This document shows positions 1 through 8,646 of a DNA stretch of 64,000 bases, piece by piece. Both the position numbers and the translations under genes were made by a program. The stretch covers positions 1 to 64,000 of the forward strand of contig CANQBM010000007.1 in NCBI GenBank assembly GCA_947589575.1, written 5' to 3'. A model generated the notes under the pieces. That model saw nothing but the letters and a program-made list of their open reading frames with translations, made no database searches and was not told where the DNA came from. The DNA is from an uncultured Clostridia bacterium (GTDB lineage: Bacteria; Bacillota; Clostridia; Oscillospirales; Acutalibacteraceae). Every line of letters begins with the position of its first letter. Position 1 is the first letter of the stretch.

Positions 1-875
1 CAATAATGCCTCTTTTAGCTCTTGCTGTTGTGTTCGGAGGATTTGACAGCCTTACAAACGCTGACGCAACTACTGCCGACTGGAAAAAGTTTTTTATAAT
101 TCTCGGTATTATTCCAAGCGTTGGCGGTATCTTAGGTCTGTTTCTTATGAAAGATAAAAAGGGTATTGCGCCTAATAAAGAAAATTCAATTTTGTCCGAT
201 TTTACGTATTCACTCCAGCCGAGAGTAATAAAAGAAAATAAAATGCTCTATATTTGCCTTGCGGGTAATGCTATATCGGCAGTCGCATACCAGATTTATG
301 TAAACTATCTTTTTAACATTATTGAGGGTACGATGGGAATAAAAAATTATATTATTCCTGTGGGTATCATTATGGTTGTTTCCGCGGCTCTTTCGGTTAT
401 TGTTTCTTCTGCAATGGATAAGCGCGGTAAAAAGCATTTTTATTATCCGACAATTATTGCCGGAATAACCGGCTGTATAGTCGTATGGGCGTCAAAATTT
501 CTTATAGGTAAAAATGAAACTCTGCTTATTACTGTTCTTATTATAGGCGGTATTTTGTTAATAGGCGTCAGTCTTGTGATGGCGGGACTGTTTACAGCCT
601 CCTACAGAGATTATATTCCCAAAGGAAAGGAAGGCCTTTTCCAGGGATGCAGGATGGTGATGTATGTTTTGGTTCCGATGATTGTCGGTCCTGTTATAGC
701 GCAGACAATTATAAATGTGTCAAACAGAGGAGTTTCCGATTCGGAGATTGTTTATCCTATGGAGCTTTTTCTCGGTGCGGCAGTCGTAATGCTGTTTTGC
801 TTTATCCCCGCAAAAATAGTCAGAAATAAGCAGCCTGAATTTCACAATAAACTGATGAAGGATTTAGAAAAGTAA
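1..875 (+). CDS. MFS-type transporter, C-terminal part (5' end outside window)
   Basis: C-terminal part of a polytopic membrane transporter. The frame is open to the left edge, so the true start lies outside the window and the methionine codon at position 6 is internal. About 290 residues are visible with roughly six or seven hydrophobic segments separated by short charged loops such as MDKRGKKHF and YRDYIPKGKEG. The pattern fits the major facilitator superfamily, perhaps the GPH sodium/sugar symporter branch. The substrate cannot be inferred from this half. No upstream partner is visible; it is followed at once by a bidirectional terminator. Family assignment is moderately sure, subfamily weak. 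Confidence 0.72.
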   Translation, partial: IMPLLALAVVFGGFDSLTNADATTADWKKFFIILGIIPSVGGILGLFLMKDKKGIAPNKENSILSDFTYSLQPRVIKENKMLYICLAGNAISAVAYQIYVNYLFNIIEGTMGIKNYIIPVGIIMVVSAALSVIVSSAMDKRGKKHFYYPTIIAGITGCIVVWASKFLIGKNETLLITVLIIGGILLIGVSLVMAGLFTASYRDYIPKGKEGLFQGCRMVMYVLVPMIVGPVIAQTIINVSNRGVSDSEIVYPMELFLGAAVVMLFCFIPAKIVRNKQPEFHNKLMKDLEK

Positions 876-878
876 ATT

Positions 879-914
879 AAAAGGCTTCACGGGTTAATTC
901 CTGTGAAGCCTTTT
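879..914. terminator. Bidirectional intrinsic terminator between convergent genes
   Basis: A 15-bp stem (arms 879-893 and 900-914, one G-T wobble) with loop TTAATT, starting in AAAA and ending in TTTT so that it can act on both strands. It lies 4 bases after the transporter stop. The stop codon of the leftward VanZ-like gene (894-896) is inside its loop. Confidence 0.85.
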
Positions 915-1700
915 ATAATGTATTTTGTTTTCAATAAGCAATAAAATAAATCCTATTATAATGCCTGACATATTAAAAACTATGTCGTCAATATCAACAT
1001 TTCCGCATTTGAAAACATATTGATAACCCTCAACGAGAAACGGAATTAAAATGATTATTAAGAAAATCTGATAATTTTTTAATTTAGGAAATAATGTTCC
1101 AAATATAAACGGAATCGGAATAAAAAAGGCTATGTTTCCCACAAAATTAAATAAAGGCCATGTGTTAATGTGAAAGTGGCTTATCAAATAGTCGGCTGTA
1201 CTCAGCAGTCCGTTTCCGAATTTGAGATTAACGTCATAGTAAATATTGGGCTTTCTTGCAAAAACAAGCAGGAATGTGAATATATATGTGGGTAGAAATG
1301 ACAACCAGAATTTTTTTGAAAGCCTTTCAAAATCATCTTTGCATATGAGCGTAAATCCCGCGTAAAGCCCTGCGTTTGCAATATAAATCATGCAGAGCCA
1401 CCACATTCTGTAATAGCTGTCAGTTCCGCTGAAATTTGTAACAAAATAATCGAAAATATATAATATAAGCAGTATATTTATGAAAACGCTTGAGTAATCA
1501 ATTACATATTTTAGTTTATTTCTGTTTAAAAGAACCGATGCAAATACGAATAAAAACACGACTGTATATTTTATAATGAGCATATCCGTTGACTTGTAGG
1601 AAAAGTAGCCTGTTATTCTGTTTGTAGTAACAGTAAAGCAGGATAGCGTATAAGTGATTATAAAAAATAAATATTTGATTTTATCAGTTGTTTTTGTCAT
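894..1700 (-). CDS. VanZ-like family membrane protein
   Basis: A 268-residue integral membrane protein with about seven hydrophobic segments. The C-terminal part has the VanZ-like signature: an NFVGNIAFFIP segment, then EGYQYVF and DIDDIVFNMSGIIIGF, which matches the conserved E..Q and DIDD-N..G pattern. VanZ itself gives low-level teicoplanin resistance, but most VanZ-like proteins have no known role and none is claimed here. The start is preceded by AGGT about 7 bases upstream. It lies 13 bases after the nucleotidyltransferase-like gene and is probably the last gene of a three-gene leftward operon (4076 to 894). Its stop codon sits inside the terminator loop. Confidence 0.82.
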   Translation of the reverse strand: MTKTTDKIKYLFFIITYTLSCFTVTTNRITGYFSYKSTDMLIIKYTVVFLFVFASVLLNRNKLKYVIDYSSVFINILLILYIFDYFVTNFSGTDSYYRMWWLCMIYIANAGLYAGFTLICKDDFERLSKKFWLSFLPTYIFTFLLVFARKPNIYYDVNLKFGNGLLSTADYLISHFHINTWPLFNFVGNIAFFIPIPFIFGTLFPKLKNYQIFLIIILIPFLVEGYQYVFKCGNVDIDDIVFNMSGIIIGFILLLIENKIHYKRLHRN

Positions 1701-1713
1701 TCAATCGACCTGC

Positions 1714-2886
1714 TTAGATGTTAAGTTCGTTAAGTAATTTTTTATATTGTTCAGCTTCGCTTTTTGAGTTCATAATTGATTTAATTGTGCTTTTAGAGTG
1801 CCTTGTTCTGATAAAAATTGCTGAAAATAACCTTTGAAGATAAGCAAAAGGGAGCAAAAACGGATATTTTTTAAGGTACTTAAAATGGCTTTTAACATAT
1901 TCCTTTTTTGGAAATACCATAGCGGTAAATGCCCTAAGCTTTGCAAATATATTATTTTTACCGCTTTTTCCTATGCCTTTGCTAATATAATAATTTCCTA
2001 AATCTCTTCTGTTAAAGCCGTAACTGCCGCTGTTAATTATTTCATCTTCAAATAATTCTCTGAAATTATTATTTTTATTGAAATTAATTTCAGCTTTTAC
2101 AGGAGTATTAAACCAAAAGCTGCAAAGAGAAAAACATGCTTTTGCAAATGTCTCAATATTCAGCTCACGGCACTTTTTCAAAAAATTATCATAATCAAAA
2201 ACTTTCATATGTCTTATCAATATGTCAACATCCATAAACATTTTTATTCCCGCGCCGAATAAGTTGAAATGTTTTATTATGTGGCACAAAACATACAATA
2301 AATGAAGTTCGTTGCTTATTTTGTATTCAAAGCCCCGCTTTTCACACATGTCAAATATATTTTCAAAATATGGATGATCCATATCAAAATTACTGTGTAT
2401 TTCAATATTCTGCCCTTTATACAGAAAAGAAAAGAAGTTATTACGCTTATCTGTAAATTTTATTTTTTCCGTAGTGAGTATTTTATGAAATTTATCAATA
2501 TCCGAATAATTTATTATTACATCAATATCGCCGCTTGTTCTGTATTCTTTAATTGGGTAATAATCCCTGAGAATTGCACCCTTAATCAATATGAAGTCAA
2601 TATTGGATTTTGTCAGAATATTTATTAAAAAATCAAGCGCATTATTTTTGTTGTCATAATCAATAAGCGTGTAGCCTATCTGCTGGCGGAATTTTATCAG
2701 CATATCCTTTTCGGGCCGCTGATTTTTGGGAAGAAGTAATATCTGATTAGTTACTATTGCGCAGACATTGTGGATGTTTGACAGTCTGTATATTTCCTCC
2801 CAATCAATATCAACAGGCAGTTCGGGCAACGTATTATTCAAATGTGATGAAATAAGAGAAACAAAATATTTTTCATTATTATTCAT
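1714..2886 (-). CDS. Nucleotidyltransferase-family protein (NTP_transf_5-like)
   Basis: A 390-residue soluble protein. Residues about 95-125 hold a KGAILRDYYP segment followed by R-T-SGDIDVII, which fits the GG/DxD-like active site of the uncharacterised nucleotidyltransferase family PF14907 (the two Asp residues of GDID would bind metal). The C-terminal third is basic and helical. Relatives are often found with surface polysaccharide or peptide-modification genes, but the substrate is unknown. The start has a strong GGAGG seven bases upstream. It sits between a DUF2974 protein and a VanZ-like membrane protein, 38 and 13 bases away, so co-transcription is likely. Base composition is slightly more AT-rich than in the core genes, consistent with an accessory set. 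Confidence 0.72.
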   Translation of the reverse strand: MNNNEKYFVSLISSHLNNTLPELPVDIDWEEIYRLSNIHNVCAIVTNQILLLPKNQRPEKDMLIKFRQQIGYTLIDYDNKNNALDFLINILTKSNIDFILIKGAILRDYYPIKEYRTSGDIDVIINYSDIDKFHKILTTEKIKFTDKRNNFFSFLYKGQNIEIHSNFDMDHPYFENIFDMCEKRGFEYKISNELHLLYVLCHIIKHFNLFGAGIKMFMDVDILIRHMKVFDYDNFLKKCRELNIETFAKACFSLCSFWFNTPVKAEINFNKNNNFRELFEDEIINSGSYGFNRRDLGNYYISKGIGKSGKNNIFAKLRAFTAMVFPKKEYVKSHFKYLKKYPFLLPFAYLQRLFSAIFIRTRHSKSTIKSIMNSKSEAEQYKKLLNELNI

Positions 2887-2924
2887 ATTTACACCTCCGT
2901 TGCCTGAATTTGATAATGCGGATA

Positions 2925-4076
2925 TTATCCGTTAATCGGATTTATTTTTTTGGAAAAAGAATCCGCTATGTATTCCATTCTATCCTTGTACAGCAGCTGG
3001 GAAAATTCCTTAATCGCTTGTTTTATCGTGCTTTCAATTAAATCTTTTTGCAAATCAGTGATATTTTTAAGAGATTTAATTGCTTTAATGAGTTTGATAA
3101 AATCAAAACTTTTAAAATCCTCGTAGCTGTTTACACCGGAGCTCTCAAGAAAGTCAAATATTGTTTCAAAAACTTCTTCTATATTTTCCTCACCGACTGC
3201 CGCTGTCAGCTTTTTTAAATACTTGTCAACAAATTTGCTCGTTTCATCTGTTTCATCAGTAAATTCAAAATGATTGTCTTTAATCTGCCATGATGATACT
3301 TGATGCTGTTTAATATATTCATTTGTGCTTTTTACTATTTTACGGGAAGAGTTATGATAAAGCATACAACCTATAATTGAAGACTGGGGTATGTATGAAA
3401 AAATTTTTTCTTTCATCTCAATATAGTCATATCGGTTAATCATCTGTTCGGGGAAACCCGGCGCGTCAAACTCGTAAATTCCCTTAATTCTTTTTTTCAG
3501 TGAATTTGAACAAGATACGCCCGCAAATGTTGCAAGGTTACCGCCTTTTGAGTGTCCGCAAATAATTAAATCCCTTTGAGCAAGCATTCCGCTTTCCTGA
3601 AGATAATAGAGTCCCTCAATTTGAGCGGGAACGGGAAACATATAACTGAGCATTGCGGACTCCTTGATACCTGTAATACTCGTGTCAGTGCCTCTGTAAG
3701 CAATTACTGCCAAATCCTTGTTTATGTAAAAGGTGATAGCTGAAAACTGTTTGTCAATTTTATCATTAATATTGTTTTCATATTTTAATAAGCTGATATT
3801 CTTATACCTCTTTGTTTGCGCGCATTGCTTTAAAAGCATTGCCGCCTTATAAACGATTGATATTTTTTTTTGTATATCCTCATCGTCATAGAGATTAAAA
3901 AATTGATTTGACGCCTCTTTTAAGCTGACTTCAACATCACTGTCAAATTTGCAGATAATTGCTGAAAAATCCACATAACTCAGTTGCGAAAGAATTAAAG
4001 CGTCAATTTCATTAAATGGAATTTTATCAAATGTTTTATCAGCATATTGGTCAATATAATCAACAATTCCGCCCAT
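2925..4076 (-). CDS. DUF2974 (Mbeg1-like) alpha/beta-hydrolase, lipase-like
   Basis: A 383-residue protein of the DUF2974 alpha/beta-hydrolase family. The YRGTDTS segment (about residues 128-134) and the nucleophile elbow GHSKGGNLA (about 174-182, catalytic Ser in G-H-S-K-G) are clear; an Asp follows in YEFDAPGFP. The sequence around the elbow resembles class 3 lipases. The last 100 residues are helical. No signal peptide is visible, so it is probably cytoplasmic; the substrate is unknown. The start has AAGGAG eight bases upstream. It is the first gene of a leftward set with the nucleotidyltransferase-like and VanZ-like genes, and is preceded by a structured leader at 4168-4345. Confidence 0.82.
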   Translation of the reverse strand: MGGIVDYIDQYADKTFDKIPFNEIDALILSQLSYVDFSAIICKFDSDVEVSLKEASNQFFNLYDDEDIQKKISIVYKAAMLLKQCAQTKRYKNISLLKYENNINDKIDKQFSAITFYINKDLAVIAYRGTDTSITGIKESAMLSYMFPVPAQIEGLYYLQESGMLAQRDLIICGHSKGGNLATFAGVSCSNSLKKRIKGIYEFDAPGFPEQMINRYDYIEMKEKIFSYIPQSSIIGCMLYHNSSRKIVKSTNEYIKQHQVSSWQIKDNHFEFTDETDETSKFVDKYLKKLTAAVGEENIEEVFETIFDFLESSGVNSYEDFKSFDFIKLIKAIKSLKNITDLQKDLIESTIKQAIKEFSQLLYKDRMEYIADSFSKKINPING

Positions 4077-4159
4077 AATTATTTCTCCTTATTCATAAAT
4101 TGTCTATAAAATAAATGTATAAAGTTCATTAAGAATTAATACTTTTGAAATTTTCATTT

Positions 4160-4345
4160 GCTATCATTCAAACAAAGAAGAAAATTTCTTTGTTTTTCAT
4201 AACTTTCTTCCTCCCGTGGAAAACAGTTTTCGGAGTCAGAGTTTCTCCTCATTCAATTCATACCAAAAATTTTTTCATTTCTCTGTCTGTTTTTAAAAAT
4301 ACTCCATCCACACGGCGCCTCTGCACGGAAACAGGGGCGCTTTTC
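4160..4345 (-). promoter_or_regulatory. Candidate structured leader with mini-ORF before the DUF2974 gene
   Basis: The 279-base gap 4077-4355 has no normal gene but is structured on the minus strand. In order of transcription: a GC-rich stem (4332-4340 with 4315-4323); GGAG at 4248-4245; CTCC at 4235-4232, able to pair with that GGAG or with a later GGAG at 4214-4211; this last GGAG is the Shine-Dalgarno (GGGAGGAAG) of a 10-codon frame starting at 4200 (peptide MKNKEIFFFV, stop at 4168); and a 10-bp stem (4186-4195 with 4170-4179) overlapping that frame. This is what a translational attenuator looks like, but it could also be one copy of a dispersed repeat. I do not recognise it as a known RNA family. 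Confidence 0.35.
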
Positions 4346-4355
4346 CTTTATACAA

Positions 4356-4874
4356 TTAAAAATTATTATAACTTACCATTTTATTAATATCAACTGTTTG
4401 AAAATGATTGGGACTTACAGGCGCGTCGTCGGCGGGATAACCTGTGGGTAAGAGCGCAACTATTTCAAGATTATCCGGAATTGAAAAACATTCCCGGATT
4501 TTTTGGGGATTAAAAGCCATAACCCATGTTGTGCCGAGACCTATATCCTGAGCTTGAAGCATCATATGCGTCGTCACAATACTCGCGTCGATTTCAGCGG
4601 AATTCTTGCCGTCATATCCCCTTGAATATGCTTTATCCCTGTCACAGCAGATAATGAAGCAGAGCGGCGCGTCAAAGCTGTATTTTGTACATTCGTTTAA
4701 TTTTTCGAGCTTATCCTTGTCAGTCAAAACAAGTATTTTTTGTGGTTGCTTGTTTACTGCTGTCGGCGCTGCGATCGCTGAATCAAGTATTATATCAATT
4801 TTTTCCTGTTCTACCTCATCGTCTTTAAATTTTCTGCATGAAAAGCGTTTTTTTGCAAGTGTTGAAAAATCCAT
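4356..4874 (-). CDS. Nitroreductase-family flavoprotein
   Basis: A 172-residue FMN-dependent nitroreductase-family protein. The N-terminal RFSCRKFKDDEV motif matches the R-S-x-R-x-F phosphate-binding start of the family, followed by AAPTAVNKQPQ (the A-P-S/T-x-x-N-x-Q motif) and a C-terminal GLGTTWV segment. Such enzymes use NAD(P)H to reduce nitro groups, quinones or enones, and the physiological substrate cannot be told. Length is typical of the short form. The start has GGAGG about 7 bases upstream. It is transcribed divergently from tex and stands alone. Confidence 0.88.
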   Translation of the reverse strand: MDFSTLAKKRFSCRKFKDDEVEQEKIDIILDSAIAAPTAVNKQPQKILVLTDKDKLEKLNECTKYSFDAPLCFIICCDRDKAYSRGYDGKNSAEIDASIVTTHMMLQAQDIGLGTTWVMAFNPQKIRECFSIPDNLEIVALLPTGYPADDAPVSPNHFQTVDINKMVSYNNF

Positions 4875-5014
4875 GTTTAACCTCCGTTCTTTAATAATTA
4901 TATGATAGCAAATATTAATTAAAAATACAATAATTCAATAATAAAGAAAAGATGTCTTTTCTTTTTTTCTTAAATCTGTTAAAATGTTTTATATAAAAAC
5001 TGAAAGGATTTTCT

Positions 5015-7162
5015 ATGGATATTTCATTAAAACTTACACAGGAATTTTCGCTTAAGCCATGGCAGGCGGAAAATGTTATCAAACTCATTGATGACGGCAA
5101 TACTATTCCTTTTATTGCCCGTTACCGTAAAGAGGCGACAGGCTCTCTTGATGACCAGCTTCTCCGCGCGTTTTTTGACAGATTGACATATCTGAGAAAT
5201 ATGGAGGAGCAAAAAGAAAAAATTATTTCTTCTATTGAGTCACAGGAATTTATGACTGATGAAATACGCTCGTTAATTGAAAATGCGTCAACACTTACAG
5301 AGCTTGAGGATATATACAGACCGTTCAGACCTAAGAGAAAAACGAGAGCCTCTGTTGCGAAGGCTAAAGGCTTGCAAGGGCTTGCAGACGCAATATATGA
5401 GCAGGATGTAAATTCAAAAACACCTCAGGAGCTTGCGCTTGATTATCTTAATGACGAGGTTCAGACTGTTGATGATGCGGTAAACGGTGCTAAGGATATT
5501 ATAGCTGAAATGATTTCCGATGACCCGGCAGGAAGAAAAATGATAAGATATTCCTGTAAGAATAACGGTGAAATAGTTGTTAGTCCGGCACAGGACGATT
5601 TGGGCGTTTATGAAATGTACAAGGACTACAGAGAGCCTGTTAAGTCGATTGCCGGCCACAGAGTCCTCGCTGTCAACAGAGGAGAAAAGGAGGGCTTTCT
5701 TAAGGTTTCTGTTGATTTTGATAAAATCACCGGTCTTAAAATTCTTTCAAATCTTCACGTCAAGGATAATTCTCCGACAACTAATGCAGTCATTGAGGCG
5801 GTTGAGGATTCATATTCACGTCTGATTTTTCCGTCGATTGAAAGGGAAATAAGAAATTCATTAACCGAAACGGCGAGTACGAACGCTATTAAGGTTTTTT
5901 CCAAAAATACACGTCAGCTGCTTATGCAGCCTCCTGTTAAGAATAAAATTACGCTCGGGCTTGACCCGGGATACAGAACAGGATGCAAGGTGGCAGTTGT
6001 TGACAAAACGGGTAAGGTGCTTGACACAGGCGTAATTTATCCTGTTCCTCCTCACAGCAAGGTTGATGAAGCGAAAAAAATAATTAAAAATCTTGTTAAA
6101 AAGCATAGAGTTGAAATGTTTGCAATAGGAAACGGCACAGCGTCACATGAAACAGAGGTTTTTGCCGCCGAGGTGATTAAAGAGCTTGACTGTGGTATAA
6201 CGTATATGGTTGTGAGCGAGGCGGGAGCGTCTGTTTATTCTGCATCAAAGCTTGCCGCAGAGGAGTTTCCCGAATTTGATGTTTCGCTGAGAAGCGCAGT
6301 GTCAATAGCAAGACGTCTTCAGGACCCTCTTTCCGAGCTTGTTAAAATTGATCCGAAAGCAATCGGCGTTGGTCAGTATCAGCACGATATGCCGCAAAAC
6401 CAGCTTTCACAGGCTCTTGACGGTGTTGTTGAGGATTGCGTAAATTCAGTAGGTGTTGACCTTAATACTGCCTCTGCACAGCTTTTAAACCGCGTTGCCG
6501 GTATTTCAACTGCTGTTGCAAACAACATAGTTGCATTCAGGCAGGAAAACGGTGCCTTTACATCGCGTGAGCAAATCAAAAAGGTACCAAAGCTCGGACC
6601 AAAGGCATTTGAGCAGTGCGCAGGATTTTTAAGGGTAAGCGAGAGCAAAAATGTTCTTGATAATACAGGCGTTCACCCTGAAAGCTATGATGCCGCAGGC
6701 AGGCTTCTAAAGCTCTGCGGGCTTTCAGATGACGATGTCAGAAACGGCAGGATTGACTCAATACAAACCTATGTTGACTCAGTAGGCACCTCCGCGCTCG
6801 CCGTTCAGCTTGGAATAGGCGAACCTACTCTGATTGATATTACCAGAGAAATTATCAAACCGGGACGCGACCCGCGTGACGAATTACCTGCCCCTCTGCT
6901 TAGAACCGATGTTATTGGTATTGAGGATTTAAAGGTCGGTATGGAGCTTAAGGGAACTGTGAGAAATGTAATTGATTTTGGCGCGTTTGTTGATGTCGGT
7001 GTTCACCAGGACGGACTTGTGCATATTTCTCAAATCACAAATAAATTTATTAAACACCCGAGCGATGTGCTTAAGGTTGGCGATATTATTACTGTTTGGG
7101 TACTTTCTGTTGACGTTGATAAAAAAAGAATAGGTCTTACAATGAAACCTATCAAGGAATAA
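5015..7162 (+). CDS. tex: Tex-family RNA-binding transcription accessory protein
   Basis: A 715-residue Tex (YhgF) protein with the usual domain order: N-terminal helical region opening with ISLKLTQEFSLKPWQAENVIKLIDDG, split here as the typical Tex start; the FIARYRKEATG segment; a YqgF/RuvX-like RNase H fold near residues 310-440 (LGLDPGYRTGCK); helix-hairpin-helix repeats around 490-560; and a C-terminal S1 domain from about residue 635 (GTVRNVIDFGAFVDVGVHQDG). Tex binds nucleic acid and affects transcription or RNA turnover. Full length is normal. The AAAGGA before the ATG at 5015 supports this start. The YgjP-type gene begins 2 bases after the stop. Confidence 0.96.
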   Translation: MDISLKLTQEFSLKPWQAENVIKLIDDGNTIPFIARYRKEATGSLDDQLLRAFFDRLTYLRNMEEQKEKIISSIESQEFMTDEIRSLIENASTLTELEDIYRPFRPKRKTRASVAKAKGLQGLADAIYEQDVNSKTPQELALDYLNDEVQTVDDAVNGAKDIIAEMISDDPAGRKMIRYSCKNNGEIVVSPAQDDLGVYEMYKDYREPVKSIAGHRVLAVNRGEKEGFLKVSVDFDKITGLKILSNLHVKDNSPTTNAVIEAVEDSYSRLIFPSIEREIRNSLTETASTNAIKVFSKNTRQLLMQPPVKNKITLGLDPGYRTGCKVAVVDKTGKVLDTGVIYPVPPHSKVDEAKKIIKNLVKKHRVEMFAIGNGTASHETEVFAAEVIKELDCGITYMVVSEAGASVYSASKLAAEEFPEFDVSLRSAVSIARRLQDPLSELVKIDPKAIGVGQYQHDMPQNQLSQALDGVVEDCVNSVGVDLNTASAQLLNRVAGISTAVANNIVAFRQENGAFTSREQIKKVPKLGPKAFEQCAGFLRVSESKNVLDNTGVHPESYDAAGRLLKLCGLSDDDVRNGRIDSIQTYVDSVGTSALAVQLGIGEPTLIDITREIIKPGRDPRDELPAPLLRTDVIGIEDLKVGMELKGTVRNVIDFGAFVDVGVHQDGLVHISQITNKFIKHPSDVLKVGDIITVWVLSVDVDKKRIGLTMKPIKE

Positions 7163-7164
7163 AT

Positions 7165-7674
7165 ATGCAAATAAAAATTATTAAGTCAAAGCGGAAATCA
7201 ATTTCGCTTTCGGTTGATGATAGTTTAAATGCTGTCATCAGGGCGCCGTACAATGTTAGTGATAAAAAAATAAGCGAATTTGTTATTAAAAACGAGCAGT
7301 GGCTCAAAAGGGCGGCAGAGCAAAAACGTGCACAGCTTGAAAAATGTAATCTTTGTGAAGATGAAATCAAATTACTCATAAAAAACGCAAAGGAGGTTAT
7401 ACCTGAGCGTGTTAAATATTATTCAGCTCTTATGAATTTATATCCTGTATCAGTTAAAATTACAAGGGCAAAAAAGCGTTTCGGTTCCTGCAGCGGTAAA
7501 AATTCCTTATGTTTTTCCTGCTTTCTTATGAATTATCCTGTGGAGGCTGTTGATTATGTAATTGTTCACGAGCTTGCACATATCAAATATCATAATCACA
7601 GCAAAGATTTTTATAATCTGATTTCACATTATATGCCGGATTATAAAGAGCGTGAAAGGCTTTTAAAATGTTAA
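7165..7674 (+). CDS. YgjP-type (M48-like, DUF45) metallopeptidase domain protein
   Basis: A 169-residue protein of the YgjP/SprT-like zinc metallopeptidase group. The zinc-binding HELAH motif is at residues 135-139, preceded by the family's WGSC-like segment, here KKRFGSCSGKNSLCFS. The downstream HSKDFY supplies the third ligand region in the family. Its target protein is unknown. It follows tex with a 2-base gap and is almost certainly co-transcribed and translationally coupled. A strong bidirectional terminator begins at its stop codon. Confidence 0.87.
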   Translation: MQIKIIKSKRKSISLSVDDSLNAVIRAPYNVSDKKISEFVIKNEQWLKRAAEQKRAQLEKCNLCEDEIKLLIKNAKEVIPERVKYYSALMNLYPVSVKITRAKKRFGSCSGKNSLCFSCFLMNYPVEAVDYVIVHELAHIKYHNHSKDFYNLISHYMPDYKERERLLKC

Positions 7675-7675
7675 A

Positions 7676-7712
7676 AAACAAGCGTAGAGATTTTTGGTTT
7701 CTACGCTTGTTT
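7676..7712. terminator. Bidirectional terminator with perfect 13-bp stem
   Basis: Arms 7676-7688 and 7700-7712 form a perfect 13-bp stem beginning AAAC and ending GTTT. It lies between the YgjP-type gene and the convergent phosphoesterase gene. The TAG stop of the phosphoesterase (7701-7703) is inside the 3' arm, so the end of that coding region doubles as terminator sequence. Confidence 0.9.
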
Positions 7713-8525
7713 GATATTTATTATTACTATTTCGGGATGGTTGAACAGACGAAGCGGAAATTCGGAGTTTCCCAATCCTCTGCTTATAATCAGTTTCGGT
7801 CTGTCACCGAAAGTGCCTCTAGCATATTTAGGCAAAACACCCTGTCCTGGTGAGAACAGAGGACCGATAAACGGCATTATCCATTGTCCGCCGTGCGCGT
7901 GTCCCGAAAGCTGCAAATCGAAATTGTATTTGCAGTAATTTACTTCTTTGATTCCCTCAAAATTTTCGGGAAAGTGGCAAAGCACAAGCTTGAATTTATC
8001 TGATTTTTCAAGTTCCGCAAACAGACCGCTCATATCCTTATATTTAAATGTACCGTTTCTTCTTGCTTTGTAATCTGAAAAATCCGCTTGATTTTCGTCA
8101 AGTCCCAGTATGGCTAAATCCTCGGTATACGCTATTTCATTAAGTAAAACATTAAAACCTATGCTTTTAAGCTCACTCATAAGTGTGCTAAAATTGCCAA
8201 GCCTTCGTTCATGATTTCCTGTTATGTAATAAACGGGAGCGGTTTTAACAAGCTCGCGACCGAATTCAAGCATCTTTTTCTTGTTCTTACACCTGTCGTT
8301 GATATAGTCGCCTGTAATGCAGATTATATCAGGATTTAACTCTTGTGTTTTTCTCAAAACAGATTTAAAAGGTTTTGAATGAAAATCGGAGAGATGAACA
8401 ATTTTAATATCTCTGTTTATATTTTCGCTTTTTATTTCATATTCCGTTTTGTCTGTTTTGTTATTTTGATAGTAACAAAAAATTATAAACAAAATTACAG
8501 CTGCCGCTGATACATACCATATCAT
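7701..8525 (-). CDS. Membrane-anchored metallophosphoesterase (YkuE-like)
   Basis: A 274-residue calcineurin-like phosphoesterase. After a single N-terminal hydrophobic segment (about residues 3-18), the metal-binding motifs occur in order: HLSDFHS (D-x-H), CITGDYIND (GDxxD), TGNHERR (GNHE) and SGHAHGGQW (GHxH). This is the family of YkuE and related enzymes at the cell membrane; the substrate is unknown, although relatives act on UDP-sugar or lipid pyrophosphates. The start has AGGTGA 6 bases upstream. A good promoter (8544-8572) lies immediately before it, giving a very short leader. It is monocistronic and converges on the tex pair. Confidence 0.9.
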   Translation of the reverse strand: MIWYVSAAAVILFIIFCYYQNNKTDKTEYEIKSENINRDIKIVHLSDFHSKPFKSVLRKTQELNPDIICITGDYINDRCKNKKKMLEFGRELVKTAPVYYITGNHERRLGNFSTLMSELKSIGFNVLLNEIAYTEDLAILGLDENQADFSDYKARRNGTFKYKDMSGLFAELEKSDKFKLVLCHFPENFEGIKEVNYCKYNFDLQLSGHAHGGQWIMPFIGPLFSPGQGVLPKYARGTFGDRPKLIISRGLGNSEFPLRLFNHPEIVIINIKQA

Positions 8526-8543
8526 TCAACATCACCTGACAAT

Positions 8544-8572
8544 ATAATATAATTAATATTTATTTTAGTCAA
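8544..8572 (-). promoter_or_regulatory. Sigma-A-type promoter of the phosphoesterase gene
   Basis: On the minus strand, TTGACT (8572-8567), a 17-base spacer and TATTAT (8549-8544). Transcription would start near 8537, at the edge of the AGGTGA ribosome binding site, so the mRNA leader would be only about a dozen bases. Confidence 0.55.
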
Positions 8573-8646
8573 TATTCAAAATTTGTTTTAAAATTTAAAG
8601 GAAAATGTGTTATTATTGAGTATAGTATATTGAAAGGGTGAAAACT

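Noticed and set aside
4145..4387. An 80-codon plus-strand frame before the nitroreductase gene's end
   Set aside because: No ribosome binding site, no domain, low-complexity composition, and it runs antisense through the minus-strand structured leader and into the end of the nitroreductase gene.
4943..4964. A/T-rich hairpin AAAGAAAAGA with TCTTTTCTTT between nitroreductase and tex
   Set aside because: The loop is only two bases and the region lies between divergent genes; it is more simply a purine/pyrimidine-rich promoter region.
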